A DNA stretch of 6,794 nt from Candidatus Eiseniibacteriota bacterium. Its GTDB lineage: Bacteria; Eisenbacteria; RBG-16-71-46. Shown in pieces: positions 1 through 5,752 of this stretch. The translations under genes and the position numbers were made by a program. Under the pieces are notes generated by a model. That model saw only the letters and a program-made list of their open reading frames with translations, ran no database searches and had not been told where the DNA came from. Position 1 is the stretch's first letter, and every line of letters starts with the position of its first letter. Where the stretch lies: NCBI GenBank assembly GCA_903921835.1, contig CAIXRL010000246.1, positions 1 to 6,794 of the forward strand, given 5' to 3'.

Positions 1-663
1 AGGATCGGGCTCGGGCATCGGGGCCGCGCCAGCCTCGTGCTCGAGGCGGCCGGCCGGGCCGCGCACACGTCGCGGCCCGAGAACGGGATCAACGCCGTCT
101 ACCGTCTGGTCGAGGCTATCGGCCGCATACGGAACATGCCCCGACGCGCGGACGAGCTGCTGGGGTGGGGACACATCGAGCTGGTCGAGGTGTCCTCGCA
201 GCCCTTCCCGGGCAGCGCGATGGTGCCGTACCACGCGACGGCGCGTTTCGATCGGCGACTGGTTCGGGGCGAGACCCGCGCGAGCGTGCTCGGCGAGATG
301 CGCGCGGCGCTCGCCGGGCTCGAAGGCATCTCGGTGCGCCTGCACGAGGGCGCTTTGCGCTGCCACACCGGACGCTCCTTCACCGTCGAGGCCTTTCATC
401 CGGGCTGGGCCATCGGCTCGGACTCGGAGTTCGCTCGCCGCGCCGCGCACGCTCTCGACCACGCCGGTCTCGCGCACGATGTCTTCTACGCGCCGTACAG
501 CACGAACGGCACGGCGACGGGCGGCGTCGCCGGCATTCCGACGCTCGTCTACGGCGCGGGCGAAATCGACGTGGCGCACGCCGTGAACGAGAGCGTCGCG
601 GTGGCGGAGCTGACCCTGGCGGTGCGGGGCTATCAGGCGCTTGCGCGGGGGCTGTCGGGGTGA
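1..663 (+). CDS. M20-family metallopeptidase/amidohydrolase, YgeY-like, C-terminal part (5' end outside window)
   Basis: The frame is open from base 1 and ends at TGA 661-663, leaving 220 residues; the N-terminal catalytic half lies upstream. Visible residues begin at the end of the catalytic domain and enter the dimerisation ('lid') domain: IGLGHRGRA, then GRAAHTSRPENGINAVY (residues 18-34), whose His is the conserved M20 lid histidine. FDRRLVRGET (83-92), YSTNG (166-170) and the C-terminal metal-site motif AHAVNE (192-197), with the last metal-ligand His at 193, follow in the usual order. From memory, the combination of HRGRA, DRR-x-x-x-GET, STNG and AH-x-x-NE resembles the YgeY branch of M20 rather than ArgE or DapE. 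The family is zinc/cobalt-dependent and cytosolic and cleaves amide bonds of small N-acyl amino acids or peptides. The substrate cannot be told from this fragment. Family call is firm; the YgeY subgroup is likely. Confidence 0.9.
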   Translation, partial: RIGLGHRGRASLVLEAAGRAAHTSRPENGINAVYRLVEAIGRIRNMPRRADELLGWGHIELVEVSSQPFPGSAMVPYHATARFDRRLVRGETRASVLGEMRAALAGLEGISVRLHEGALRCHTGRSFTVEAFHPGWAIGSDSEFARRAAHALDHAGLAHDVFYAPYSTNGTATGGVAGIPTLVYGAGEIDVAHAVNESVAVAELTLAVRGYQALARGLSG

Positions 664-683
664 GGCGGTCCGCATCCTTGCCG

Positions 684-722
684 CCGCACGTGCCGGTTGC
701 CCGGCGGGTGATCGGCGTGCGG
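684..722 (+). terminator. Possible weak terminator hairpin after the M20 gene
   Basis: CCGCACG (684-690) pairs perfectly with CGTGCGG (716-722). The 25-base loop contains GCCGGTTGCCCGGC, which can pair internally. It lies 20 bases after the M20 stop, where a terminator is expected. There is no run of T after it, so it is not a classical intrinsic terminator, and GC-rich DNA makes such stems by chance. Confidence 0.25.
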
Positions 723-740
723 TGTTCGCGTTCGTGGTTC

Positions 741-787
741 GAGCCGTCGCGGCGCCGGTCCGACATGGACCGTGAGCCGTCGCGGCG
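741..787. repeat. 14 bp direct repeat flanking a small palindrome
   Basis: GAGCCGTCGCGGCG occurs exactly at 741-754 and again at 774-787. Between them sits the inverted repeat CGGTCC-gacat-GGACCG (756-772), with one spare base on each side. The structure lies in the intergenic stretch between the M20 gene and the MITE-like element. It could be a binding site, a small repetitive element or the scar of a duplication. No neighbouring gene start is close enough on the plus strand to make a promoter role obvious. Confidence 0.6.
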
Positions 788-844
788 AGTGTGACGGGCG
801 ATGGTCTCGCGGCTCGGCGACGAGACAGGTCTGGCTGCCTATAG

Positions 845-1040
845 CCCGGAGTATTCATGAACCGCCAGCCGAGAGTGCGGGATGTGCGTCAGCAGCAAGA
901 AGCTCGGCCGGCCGCGCCGCAGCCGTGTTGTGGACATGATGAGGACAGCGGCCGGGGCGAACTTCAGGGTACCCACCGGAGGTGGGTCCGGATGACGCGC
1001 AGATCGCGCTCGCAGGCGGCGGGCTCATGAATACTCCGGG
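845..1040 (+). mobile_element. MITE-like non-autonomous element, copy 1 (complete)
   Basis: The element is bounded by a perfect 16 bp terminal inverted repeat: CCCGGAGTATTCATGA at 845-860 and TCATGAATACTCCGGG at 1025-1040. A second copy in the same orientation begins at 6620 and agrees at about nine bases in ten, apart from a stretch of about 20 extra bases near 965-990 in this copy. It encodes no transposase; the longest frame inside, 882-995 (37 codons), is discussed under findings. No target-site duplication is evident: the left flank is CCTATAG and the right flank TCAAC. Two diverged copies with defined ends, short length and no enzyme fit a MITE moved in trans by a transposase elsewhere. 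The ends remind me of IS1380-type elements, but I cannot confirm that family. Confidence 0.75.
968..989. repeat. Hairpin within element copy 1, absent from copy 2
   Basis: ACCCACC (971-977) and GGTGGGT (981-987) form a perfect 7 bp stem with the loop GGA, extended by GG/CC with one bulged T. Aligning the two element copies shows that this hairpin accounts for nearly all of the 20-base length difference. On the minus strand it lies about 50 bases beyond the end of the cysteine-cluster gene, where it could help end that transcript; no T-tract supports this. Confidence 0.55.
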
Positions 1041-1559
1041 TCAACCCCACTCGCCGCCCAGGAAGACCTTCCGGGTCAGCCGTTCCACGGCGGAAACCCC
1101 GGCCTGCAGCTCGGCACGCCTGCGGTTCACGTCCGGATTCCCGCTCGTCTGCATGGCGAGCGCGTCGGCGCACCGCTCCCTGAGGGGCAGGCGCTCGTCG
1201 CGCCGCCCCAACCGCGCCAGCAGCGCCTGCGCCCGCCGAATCCGCCGCAGCGCATCCGCGATGTGTCCGCGGGCGCGCTTCACGTCCATCGCGCCACGCC
1301 GCACGTCCGCCAGCAGCCGGCACTCGAACGTCCTGCAGCACTCTGGCCGGTGCGCGTAGATGCCGCAGTGTGTCCCGCGCAGGGCAGCGCATGGCTGCAG
1401 CAGCAGGCCGCCCTCCGCGTCGTCGTCCTCGACGTCCAGGCCCATGATCTCCAGGCGGGTGGCCTCCGCCTGGCCGGCCAGCTCGACATCGACGAACAGG
1501 GAGCCGTCGCAGCAGAGTCCGCATCGCGTGCACAGCGTGTCCGTCAGGCTCGGGATCAT
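1041..1559 (-). CDS. YkgJ-type cysteine-cluster protein (CxxCxxCC)
   Basis: This 172-residue minus-strand protein begins MIPSLTDTLCTRCGLCCDGS. Cys10, Cys13, Cys16 and Cys17 form the CxxCxxCC signature of the YkgJ/UPF0153-like family. A second set follows as in the family: Cys57, Cys65, the run RPECCRTFEC with Cys74, Cys75 and Cys80, preceded by GIYAHRP. The family is thought to bind zinc or an iron-sulfur cluster; the biochemical role is not established, so none is assigned. Residues 90-170 are rich in Arg, Ala and Leu and probably helical. I chose ATG 1559 because it sits just before the family's usual start. No good ribosome site precedes it, and the frame stays open upstream with a possible GTG, so a longer form is possible. 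The stop codon (complement of 1041-1043) directly abuts the MITE-like element. Confidence 0.85.
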   Translation of the reverse strand: MIPSLTDTLCTRCGLCCDGSLFVDVELAGQAEATRLEIMGLDVEDDDAEGGLLLQPCAALRGTHCGIYAHRPECCRTFECRLLADVRRGAMDVKRARGHIADALRRIRRAQALLARLGRRDERLPLRERCADALAMQTSGNPDVNRRRAELQAGVSAVERLTRKVFLGGEWG

Positions 1560-1833
1560 GCGGGCACATTGGCGGATCGCGCGGCCCGGCACCAGCGTCC
1601 GTGCCGTCGACCCTGCGAATCCGGGGGCACTCGTCGCGTAAACTGCCGCGTTGATGCATCGGTCGGAGACGTTTCCCTTCCTGATGCGACGCCTCGCAGG
1701 CGATCCTCTTTCCGGCGAGCGGAGCGGCCTGCCACGCGCCACGGGAACCTTCTCGCCGCTCCTGTCGTAGACAAGTCGAACCATGCAGTCGCACCTGACC
1801 AGCGAACGCACGAGATCATGGAGACCGCGGACG
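1560..1833. other. Divergent intergenic region between the cysteine-cluster gene and the exporter operon
   Basis: These 274 bases separate two divergently read genes and must hold the promoters of both. I could not pick out a convincing -35/-10 pair on either strand. TAAACT near 1639 on the plus strand lacks a partner -35 box. The only structure I see is a short GGCAC/GTGCC stem near 1590-1606. The exporter frame stays open back to an ATG at 1783, but no ribosome site precedes that codon. Confidence 0.4.
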
Positions 1834-3102
1834 ATGAAGCGAGGAGTTCTGTGGGTGGGCGCCGCAATCGTGGTGGTGGGCGGCATTGTCGCGGGCATTA
1901 CCGTGCGGGCGCGCGAGCACAAGGGGCTCGAGGTCCAGACCGCGAGGGTGAGCCGGCAGAGGATCGTACAGAAGGTCAGCGCCACGGGCAGGATCCAGCC
2001 CCGGACCCAGATCAAGATCAGCGCCGACGTGAGCGCGAAGATCAACAAGCTGGCCGTCGTGGAGGGCCAGTGGGTCGAGAAGGGCGCGTTTCTGGTCGGG
2101 CTGGATCGCGAGCGCTACCTCGCCGCCGTCGAGAGCGCGGAGGCCAGCGTGCGATCCGCGCAGGCGAACGCCACGCTCGTCCGCCAGAACATGGAGCAGG
2201 CGCAGAAGGAGCTCGCGCGGTCGAAGGAACTGCTGTCCCGGGAGATGGAGTCGCCGTCCGATTTCGACACCCGGCAGACCGCGTACCAGGTCGAGGTGGC
2301 CCGGTACAAGTCCGCGCTCGAGCAGGTCGCGCAGGCGCGGGCGGCGCTGAAGCAGTCGCGTGACGACCTGTCCAAGACCACGATCTACGCGCCCATGTCC
2401 GGCACCGTGAGCGCCCTGAACAAGGAGGAGGGCGAGATCGCCCTCGGCTCCCAGTTCCAGGCGGACGTCATCATGGTGATCGCCGACCTCTCGGTGATGG
2501 AGGCACAGGTCAACGTGGACGAGAACGACATCGTCGCCGTCCGCACCGGCCAGCCGGCCGAGATCCAGGCCGATGCCCTGCTCGACCACCCGCTCAAGGG
2601 CGCCGTGCGCGAGATCGGCAGCAGCGCCAACTCCTCGGCCGCGGGCACCAGCGAGCAGAAGACCGAGTTCGAGATCAAGATCGGGATCGCAAACCCTCCC
2701 AGGACGCTGCGGCCCGGCATGACGGCGAGCGCGGACATCGTGACCAGGACCAACGACCACGCCCTGAGCGTGCCGCTCCAGTGCGTCGCGCTGCGCACCG
2801 TGGACCAGCTCGTCACCCGGGGTGGAAAGCACAAGCAGGCCGAGGCGAAGTTCAAGCCCGACAAGGACGGCTTCGTCGAGACCGTGTTCTGCATCGAGCA
2901 GGGCAGGGCCGTTGCCCGGCAGGTCAGGACCGGTATCCAGAGCGACGAACTGATCGAGATCCTGGATGGCCTCCACGAGGGCGACGAGGTCGTCACCGGC
3001 AGCTACCGCGCGATCTCCAAGGACCTCGAGAACGGGGCCGTGGTGCGGATCAACAACGCGAAGAAGCCCGAGAAGCCCGGCGCGAGCGGATCGCGGGGCT
3101 AG
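1834..3102 (+). CDS. MacA/HlyD-type periplasmic adaptor subunit of an ABC exporter
   Basis: This 422-residue protein has the full layout of a MacA-like membrane fusion protein. An N-terminal anchor (about residues 4-23, rich in V, I, G and A) follows MKRG. The first half of the lipoyl/barrel-sandwich domain covers about 45-90 (GRIQPRTQIKISADVSAKI, VVEGQWVEKGAFLVGLD). A long Ala/Glu/Gln-rich helical hairpin (about 93-180) is the coiled-coil arm. The second lipoyl half (IYAPMSGTVSALNKEEGE, 184-201) and a beta-barrel with LRPGMTASADI (292-302) come next. The membrane-proximal part ends near 405 (DGLHEGDEVVTGSY), before a Lys/Pro-rich tail. A charged stretch at about 328-347 is inserted between barrel strands. 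Such proteins link inner-membrane permeases to an outer-membrane channel. ATG 1834 is preferred: GGAG lies 10 bases upstream and the anchor follows at once. ATG 1783 would add 17 residues without a ribosome site. First gene of the operon. Confidence 0.92.
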   Translation: MKRGVLWVGAAIVVVGGIVAGITVRAREHKGLEVQTARVSRQRIVQKVSATGRIQPRTQIKISADVSAKINKLAVVEGQWVEKGAFLVGLDRERYLAAVESAEASVRSAQANATLVRQNMEQAQKELARSKELLSREMESPSDFDTRQTAYQVEVARYKSALEQVAQARAALKQSRDDLSKTTIYAPMSGTVSALNKEEGEIALGSQFQADVIMVIADLSVMEAQVNVDENDIVAVRTGQPAEIQADALLDHPLKGAVREIGSSANSSAAGTSEQKTEFEIKIGIANPPRTLRPGMTASADIVTRTNDHALSVPLQCVALRTVDQLVTRGGKHKQAEAKFKPDKDGFVETVFCIEQGRAVARQVRTGIQSDELIEILDGLHEGDEVVTGSYRAISKDLENGAVVRINNAKKPEKPGASGSRG

Positions 3103-3103
3103 G

Positions 3104-4342
3104 ATGGCAACGCCGTCCAGCGTCCGCGAGTCGCTCGGCATCGCGCTCCGCGCGCTCCTGGCCAACAAGGCCCGTGGCGCCCTGACGACGCTGGGGATCG
3201 TCATCGGCATCGTCGCGGTCGTGACCACGATGACCGCCGTGAACGGGCTGCAGAACCGCTTCCGCGAGAGCTTCTCCGCGGTGGGCACGGACGTGATCTA
3301 CGTGTCGCGCATGCCCTGGGTGGTGATGAACGACTTCTTCCTTTACCGCAATCGCCCGAGACTCGACCTGCGCGAGGCCCGCGAGCTGGAACACCGGTTG
3401 CGCGGGAAGGCGCTCGTGAACCCGTCCGTGGACAGCCGCCTGGACGTCAAGTACCGGTCCGAGACGATCGAGGCCGTGACCATCATCGGCACGACCGAGA
3501 AGCAGGTGCAGGTCTCCAGTGCGCAGCCGCAAGGCGGGCGGTTCCTGCTGCCGTTCGACGTGACGTACAGGAAGAACGTCTGCGTGATCGGGAGCGACAT
3601 CCGCGACGGGCTCTTCCGGGGCGCGGATCCCGTCGGGAAGACGCTCAAGATCGGCCGCGGCGACTTTCGCGTCATCGGGGTCATGGAGAAGCAGGGGGGA
3701 AGTTTCCTCGGCGGCCCCAACTTCGACCGGCAGATCTACATCCCGATCACGTCTCACGTGAAGGCGTTCGGTGGCAGCAGGGGGCAGGTGGACGTGAACG
3801 TCGCGATCAAGGCGCCCACCCAGGAGGCCATGGCGGATCTCGAGTACACGGTGATCGGGGAGATGCGGAAGATCCGGACGCTGCGGCCCTCCCAATCCGA
3901 CAACTTCTCGATCAACAAGCTGGACACCCTGGTCGGCAGCTTCAACAGCGTCATGGGCGTCGTGCTGCTGGTCGGGCTGCTGGTCACCAGTATCTCGCTG
4001 TTCGTCGGCGCGGTGGGCGTGATGAACATCATGCTGGTGTCGGTCACGGAGCGGACGCGCGAGATCGGCATCCGCAAGGCGATCGGCGCGACCCGGAGCA
4101 GCATCCTCCTGCAGTTCCTGTTCGAGTCCTCCACGATCTGCCTGCTCGGCGGGCTGGTCGGGATCGTCCTCGCGGCGATCGTGACCGCGGTCATCAACGC
4201 CACGCTGATGCCGGCGAGCCTGTCGCTGCCCATCCTGGGCATCGCCATCCTGGTCTCGATCCTCGTCGGCGTCGTGGCCGGCGTGGCGCCCGCGTACCGC
4301 GGGGCCCGGCTCGACCCCATCGAGGCGCTCCGCCATGAGTGA
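3104..4342 (+). CDS. MacB/FtsX-type ABC permease, first of two
   Basis: This 412-residue inner-membrane protein has the MacB permease layout without the fused ATPase domain. TM1 is at about 27-48 (LTTLGIVIGIVAVVTTMTAV). A large periplasmic MacB_PCD domain spans about 49-280, including NVCVIGSDIRDGLF, PVGKTLKI and FRVIGVMEKQGG. Three more membrane segments lie near 283-305, 337-362 and 375-397. Between TM2 and TM3 is the cytoplasmic VTERTREIGIRKAIGAT (314-330), the FtsX-type segment that contacts the ATPase. The protein ends in the typical ARLDPIEALRHE. The start follows the adaptor's TAG by a single base, so translation is probably coupled; the ribosome site (GGGG, AGG) is weak. Length and order match stand-alone permeases of MacAB-like systems. 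The substrate is unknown; the MacB family exports peptides, lipoproteins or small amphipathic compounds. Confidence 0.92.
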   Translation: MATPSSVRESLGIALRALLANKARGALTTLGIVIGIVAVVTTMTAVNGLQNRFRESFSAVGTDVIYVSRMPWVVMNDFFLYRNRPRLDLREARELEHRLRGKALVNPSVDSRLDVKYRSETIEAVTIIGTTEKQVQVSSAQPQGGRFLLPFDVTYRKNVCVIGSDIRDGLFRGADPVGKTLKIGRGDFRVIGVMEKQGGSFLGGPNFDRQIYIPITSHVKAFGGSRGQVDVNVAIKAPTQEAMADLEYTVIGEMRKIRTLRPSQSDNFSINKLDTLVGSFNSVMGVVLLVGLLVTSISLFVGAVGVMNIMLVSVTERTREIGIRKAIGATRSSILLQFLFESSTICLLGGLVGIVLAAIVTAVINATLMPASLSLPILGIAILVSILVGVVAGVAPAYRGARLDPIEALRHE

Positions 4343-4345
4343 GCC

Positions 4346-4352
4346 GGGAGGA
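4346..4352 (+). promoter_or_regulatory. Ribosome binding site deciding the start of permease 2
   Basis: GGGAGGA contains a full GGAGG (4347-4351) eight bases before GTG 4360. This favours GTG 4360 over the upstream in-frame GTG 4339, which overlaps the previous stop as GTGA but has no comparable site before it. Confidence 0.75.
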
Positions 4353-4359
4353 CGCACGC

Positions 4360-5607
4360 GTGCGATCGCTTGATACGCTGTTCATGTCGCTCGACGCGAT
4401 CCTGGCCAACAAGCTCAGGACCGTCCTGACGCTCGTGGGCATCGTCGCGGGCGTCGCGTCCATCATCGCCGTGATGACCGCCATTTCGCTGGTCCAGGCC
4501 ACGATGGAGAGGGAGATGAGCGTTCTCGGCGCGCAGACGTTCCAGGTCCAGAAGTGGCCCGCCGGCGGCTTCACGTCGGACGCCCAGCGGCGGCGGGCGA
4601 TGCTCAGGCCGCCGCTGACACTGGAGAACGCCGCCGCCATCCGCAGCCAGGTCCCCACCGTGGACCTGGTGGGCTCCGAGATCTGGGACTTCGGCTCCGT
4701 GGTGCAGTACAGGGGCGAGACCACCAATCCCAACATCTCGATCGTGGGGGGCACGCCCGAGTACGCACCCAACAACACGCACTTCGTCGGGCTGGGCCGG
4801 AACCTGTCGCCGATGGACGTGCGCAGTGCCAGCCGGGTCGCCGTCATCGGCCATGCGATCGCAGGGAAGCTGTTCCCGTTCGCCGACCCGATCGGGCGGG
4901 ACGTGCTCGTCGACCATCGCAAGTACGAGGTGGTGGGCGTGTTCGACGAGAAGAAGTCCGCCTTCGGAGGGGGTTTCGACAACTACGTCCTCGTCCCGGT
5001 CACGACGTTCCTGAACATCTACGGACCCACGGACCGTCAGGGCATGACCCGCTCGGTCAACATCACCGTGCGGGTGAAGCACCCGGAATACATGGCGGAC
5101 GCGATCGAGCAGACGCGCATGGTCCTGCGGCGCGCCCGCGGGGTCCGGGCGAGCGAAGAGGACAACTTCGACTTCTTCAACAGTGCGAGCATGATCACGG
5201 AGTTCAACAAGATGAGCCAGGGGGTCAAGATCGCGGGTTTCGTCATCGGCATCATCGCGCTGCTCGTGGCGGGGATCGGGATCATGAACATCATGCTGGT
5301 TGCCGTGACCGAGCGGACCCGTGAGATCGGCCTGCGCAAGGCGCTGGGGGCGAGGCCTGCGAGCATCCGGACGCAGTTCCTGCTGGAGGCCGTCGTGCTC
5401 TGCAACATCGGCGGCGTGGTGGGCGTGCTGGTCGGCTTCGGGCTCGGCAACCTGGTCGCCGTGTTCGCGCACTTCGATCCGCACGTTCCGCTGGAATGGG
5501 CCGGGATCGGGCTCGCCTTCTGCTCGGCCGTCGGGATCGCCTTCGGCATGCTGCCCGCGATCCGTGCCTCGAGGCTGAACCCGATCGAGGCGCTGCGCTA
5601 CGAGTAG
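4360..5607 (+). CDS. MacB/FtsX-type ABC permease, second of two
   Basis: Starting at GTG 4360, this is a 415-residue permease beginning MRSLDTLFMSLDAILANK, the usual amphipathic lead-in to TM1 (about 22-45). The periplasmic MacB_PCD domain covers about 46-285, with RVAVIGHAIAGKLFP, DPIGRDVLV and YEVVGVFDEKKS as core landmarks. TM2 (about 289-312), the coupling segment VTERTREIGLRKALGAR (316-332), TM3 (about 339-368) and TM4 (about 380-402) follow, ending ASRLNPIEALRYE. It shares the fold and the VTERTREIG segment with the preceding permease, but the periplasmic part is clearly different, so the two probably form a heterodimer rather than being a recent duplication. It follows the first permease by 17 bases in the same operon. 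There is no Walker A or ABC signature in either protein, so an ATPase must come from elsewhere. Choosing GTG 4339 instead would add only seven residues. Confidence 0.92.
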   Translation: MRSLDTLFMSLDAILANKLRTVLTLVGIVAGVASIIAVMTAISLVQATMEREMSVLGAQTFQVQKWPAGGFTSDAQRRRAMLRPPLTLENAAAIRSQVPTVDLVGSEIWDFGSVVQYRGETTNPNISIVGGTPEYAPNNTHFVGLGRNLSPMDVRSASRVAVIGHAIAGKLFPFADPIGRDVLVDHRKYEVVGVFDEKKSAFGGGFDNYVLVPVTTFLNIYGPTDRQGMTRSVNITVRVKHPEYMADAIEQTRMVLRRARGVRASEEDNFDFFNSASMITEFNKMSQGVKIAGFVIGIIALLVAGIGIMNIMLVAVTERTREIGLRKALGARPASIRTQFLLEAVVLCNIGGVVGVLVGFGLGNLVAVFAHFDPHVPLEWAGIGLAFCSAVGIAFGMLPAIRASRLNPIEALRYE

Positions 5608-5633
5608 GGGGTGGAGGCGTTGCGCCCTCCCCC
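5607..5633 (+). terminator. Possible terminator hairpin after the exporter operon
   Basis: GGGGG (5607-5611, starting at the last base of the stop codon) pairs with CCCCC (5629-5633), with an inner GGCG-TTG-CGCC stem separated by a small internal loop. A tighter GCCGG-gt-CCGGC follows at 5635-5646. Position and stability suit transcription termination of the three-gene operon, but no T-tract follows, so the call is tentative. Confidence 0.4.
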
Positions 5634-5642
5634 GGCCGGGTC

Positions 5643-5686
5643 CGGCTCAAATCTGCGTCTAAACACGAATTTGGTTCCTTGAGCCG
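5643..5686. promoter_or_regulatory. 8 bp inverted repeat around an AT-rich core, upstream of the secreted-protein gene
   Basis: CGGCTCAA (5643-5650) is the exact reverse complement of TTGAGCCG (5679-5686). The 28 bases between them are far more AT-rich than the surroundings and hold a nested CAAAT/ATTTG pair. The structure lies about 65 bases before the ATG of the secreted protein. It may be an operator, part of the promoter region or a terminator stem for the upstream operon. TACACG at 5699-5704, preceded by TG, resembles an extended -10 box, but no -35 lies at the right distance. Confidence 0.4.
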
Positions 5687-5740
5687 CCCGCCTTGTGCTA
5701 CACGTGGGGTCCTGAGTCCGTGCTCGTGCCCGCCCACCCG

Positions 5741-5747
5741 AGAGGAG
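5741..5747 (+). promoter_or_regulatory. Ribosome binding site of the secreted-protein gene
   Basis: AGAGGAG ends five bases before ATG 5753. It fixes this ATG as the start, because the same frame is open further upstream to a TTG at 5693 and a start there would spoil the signal peptide. Confidence 0.7.
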
Positions 5748-5752
5748 CCGCC

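Noticed and set aside
741..787. Minimal CRISPR array
   Set aside because: There are only two 14-base repeats, the spacer is a palindrome of 17 bases plus one on each side, and no cas gene is present.
165..794. Plus-strand open frame of 209 codons overlapping the end of the M20 gene
   Set aside because: It is Arg-rich, low-complexity and out of frame with a clearly recognised M20 protein; its extension past the M20 stop has no domain-like features.
820..1060. Target-site duplication around element copy 1
   Set aside because: Bases before 845 (CCTATAG) and after 1040 (TCAACCC) do not match at any length from 3 to 9.
1783..1833. Upstream ATG 1783 as start of the adaptor
   Set aside because: It would put 17 polar residues before the membrane anchor and has no ribosome site, while ATG 1834 has GGAG upstream.
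4335..4373. ATG 4335 overlapping the end of permease 1 as a possible start for the next gene
   Set aside because: It is in a different frame from permease 2 and meets a stop after 12 codons. GTG 4360 with a full GGAGG site eight bases before is the better start.
3754..5484. A 576-codon open frame on the minus strand across both permeases, with similar long frames at 1816-3288 and 3050-4357
   Set aside because: Composition is His, Asp, Arg and Ala rich with no domain-like pattern. These are antisense shadows typical of GC-rich genes, and the plus-strand products are clearly recognisable families.
5671..5704. A sigma-70 promoter made of TTGAGC or TTGGTT with TACACG
   Set aside because: Spacers are 14 and 22 bases, both poor. 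Only the extended -10 (TG-n-TACACG) is suggestive, so no promoter is annotated.
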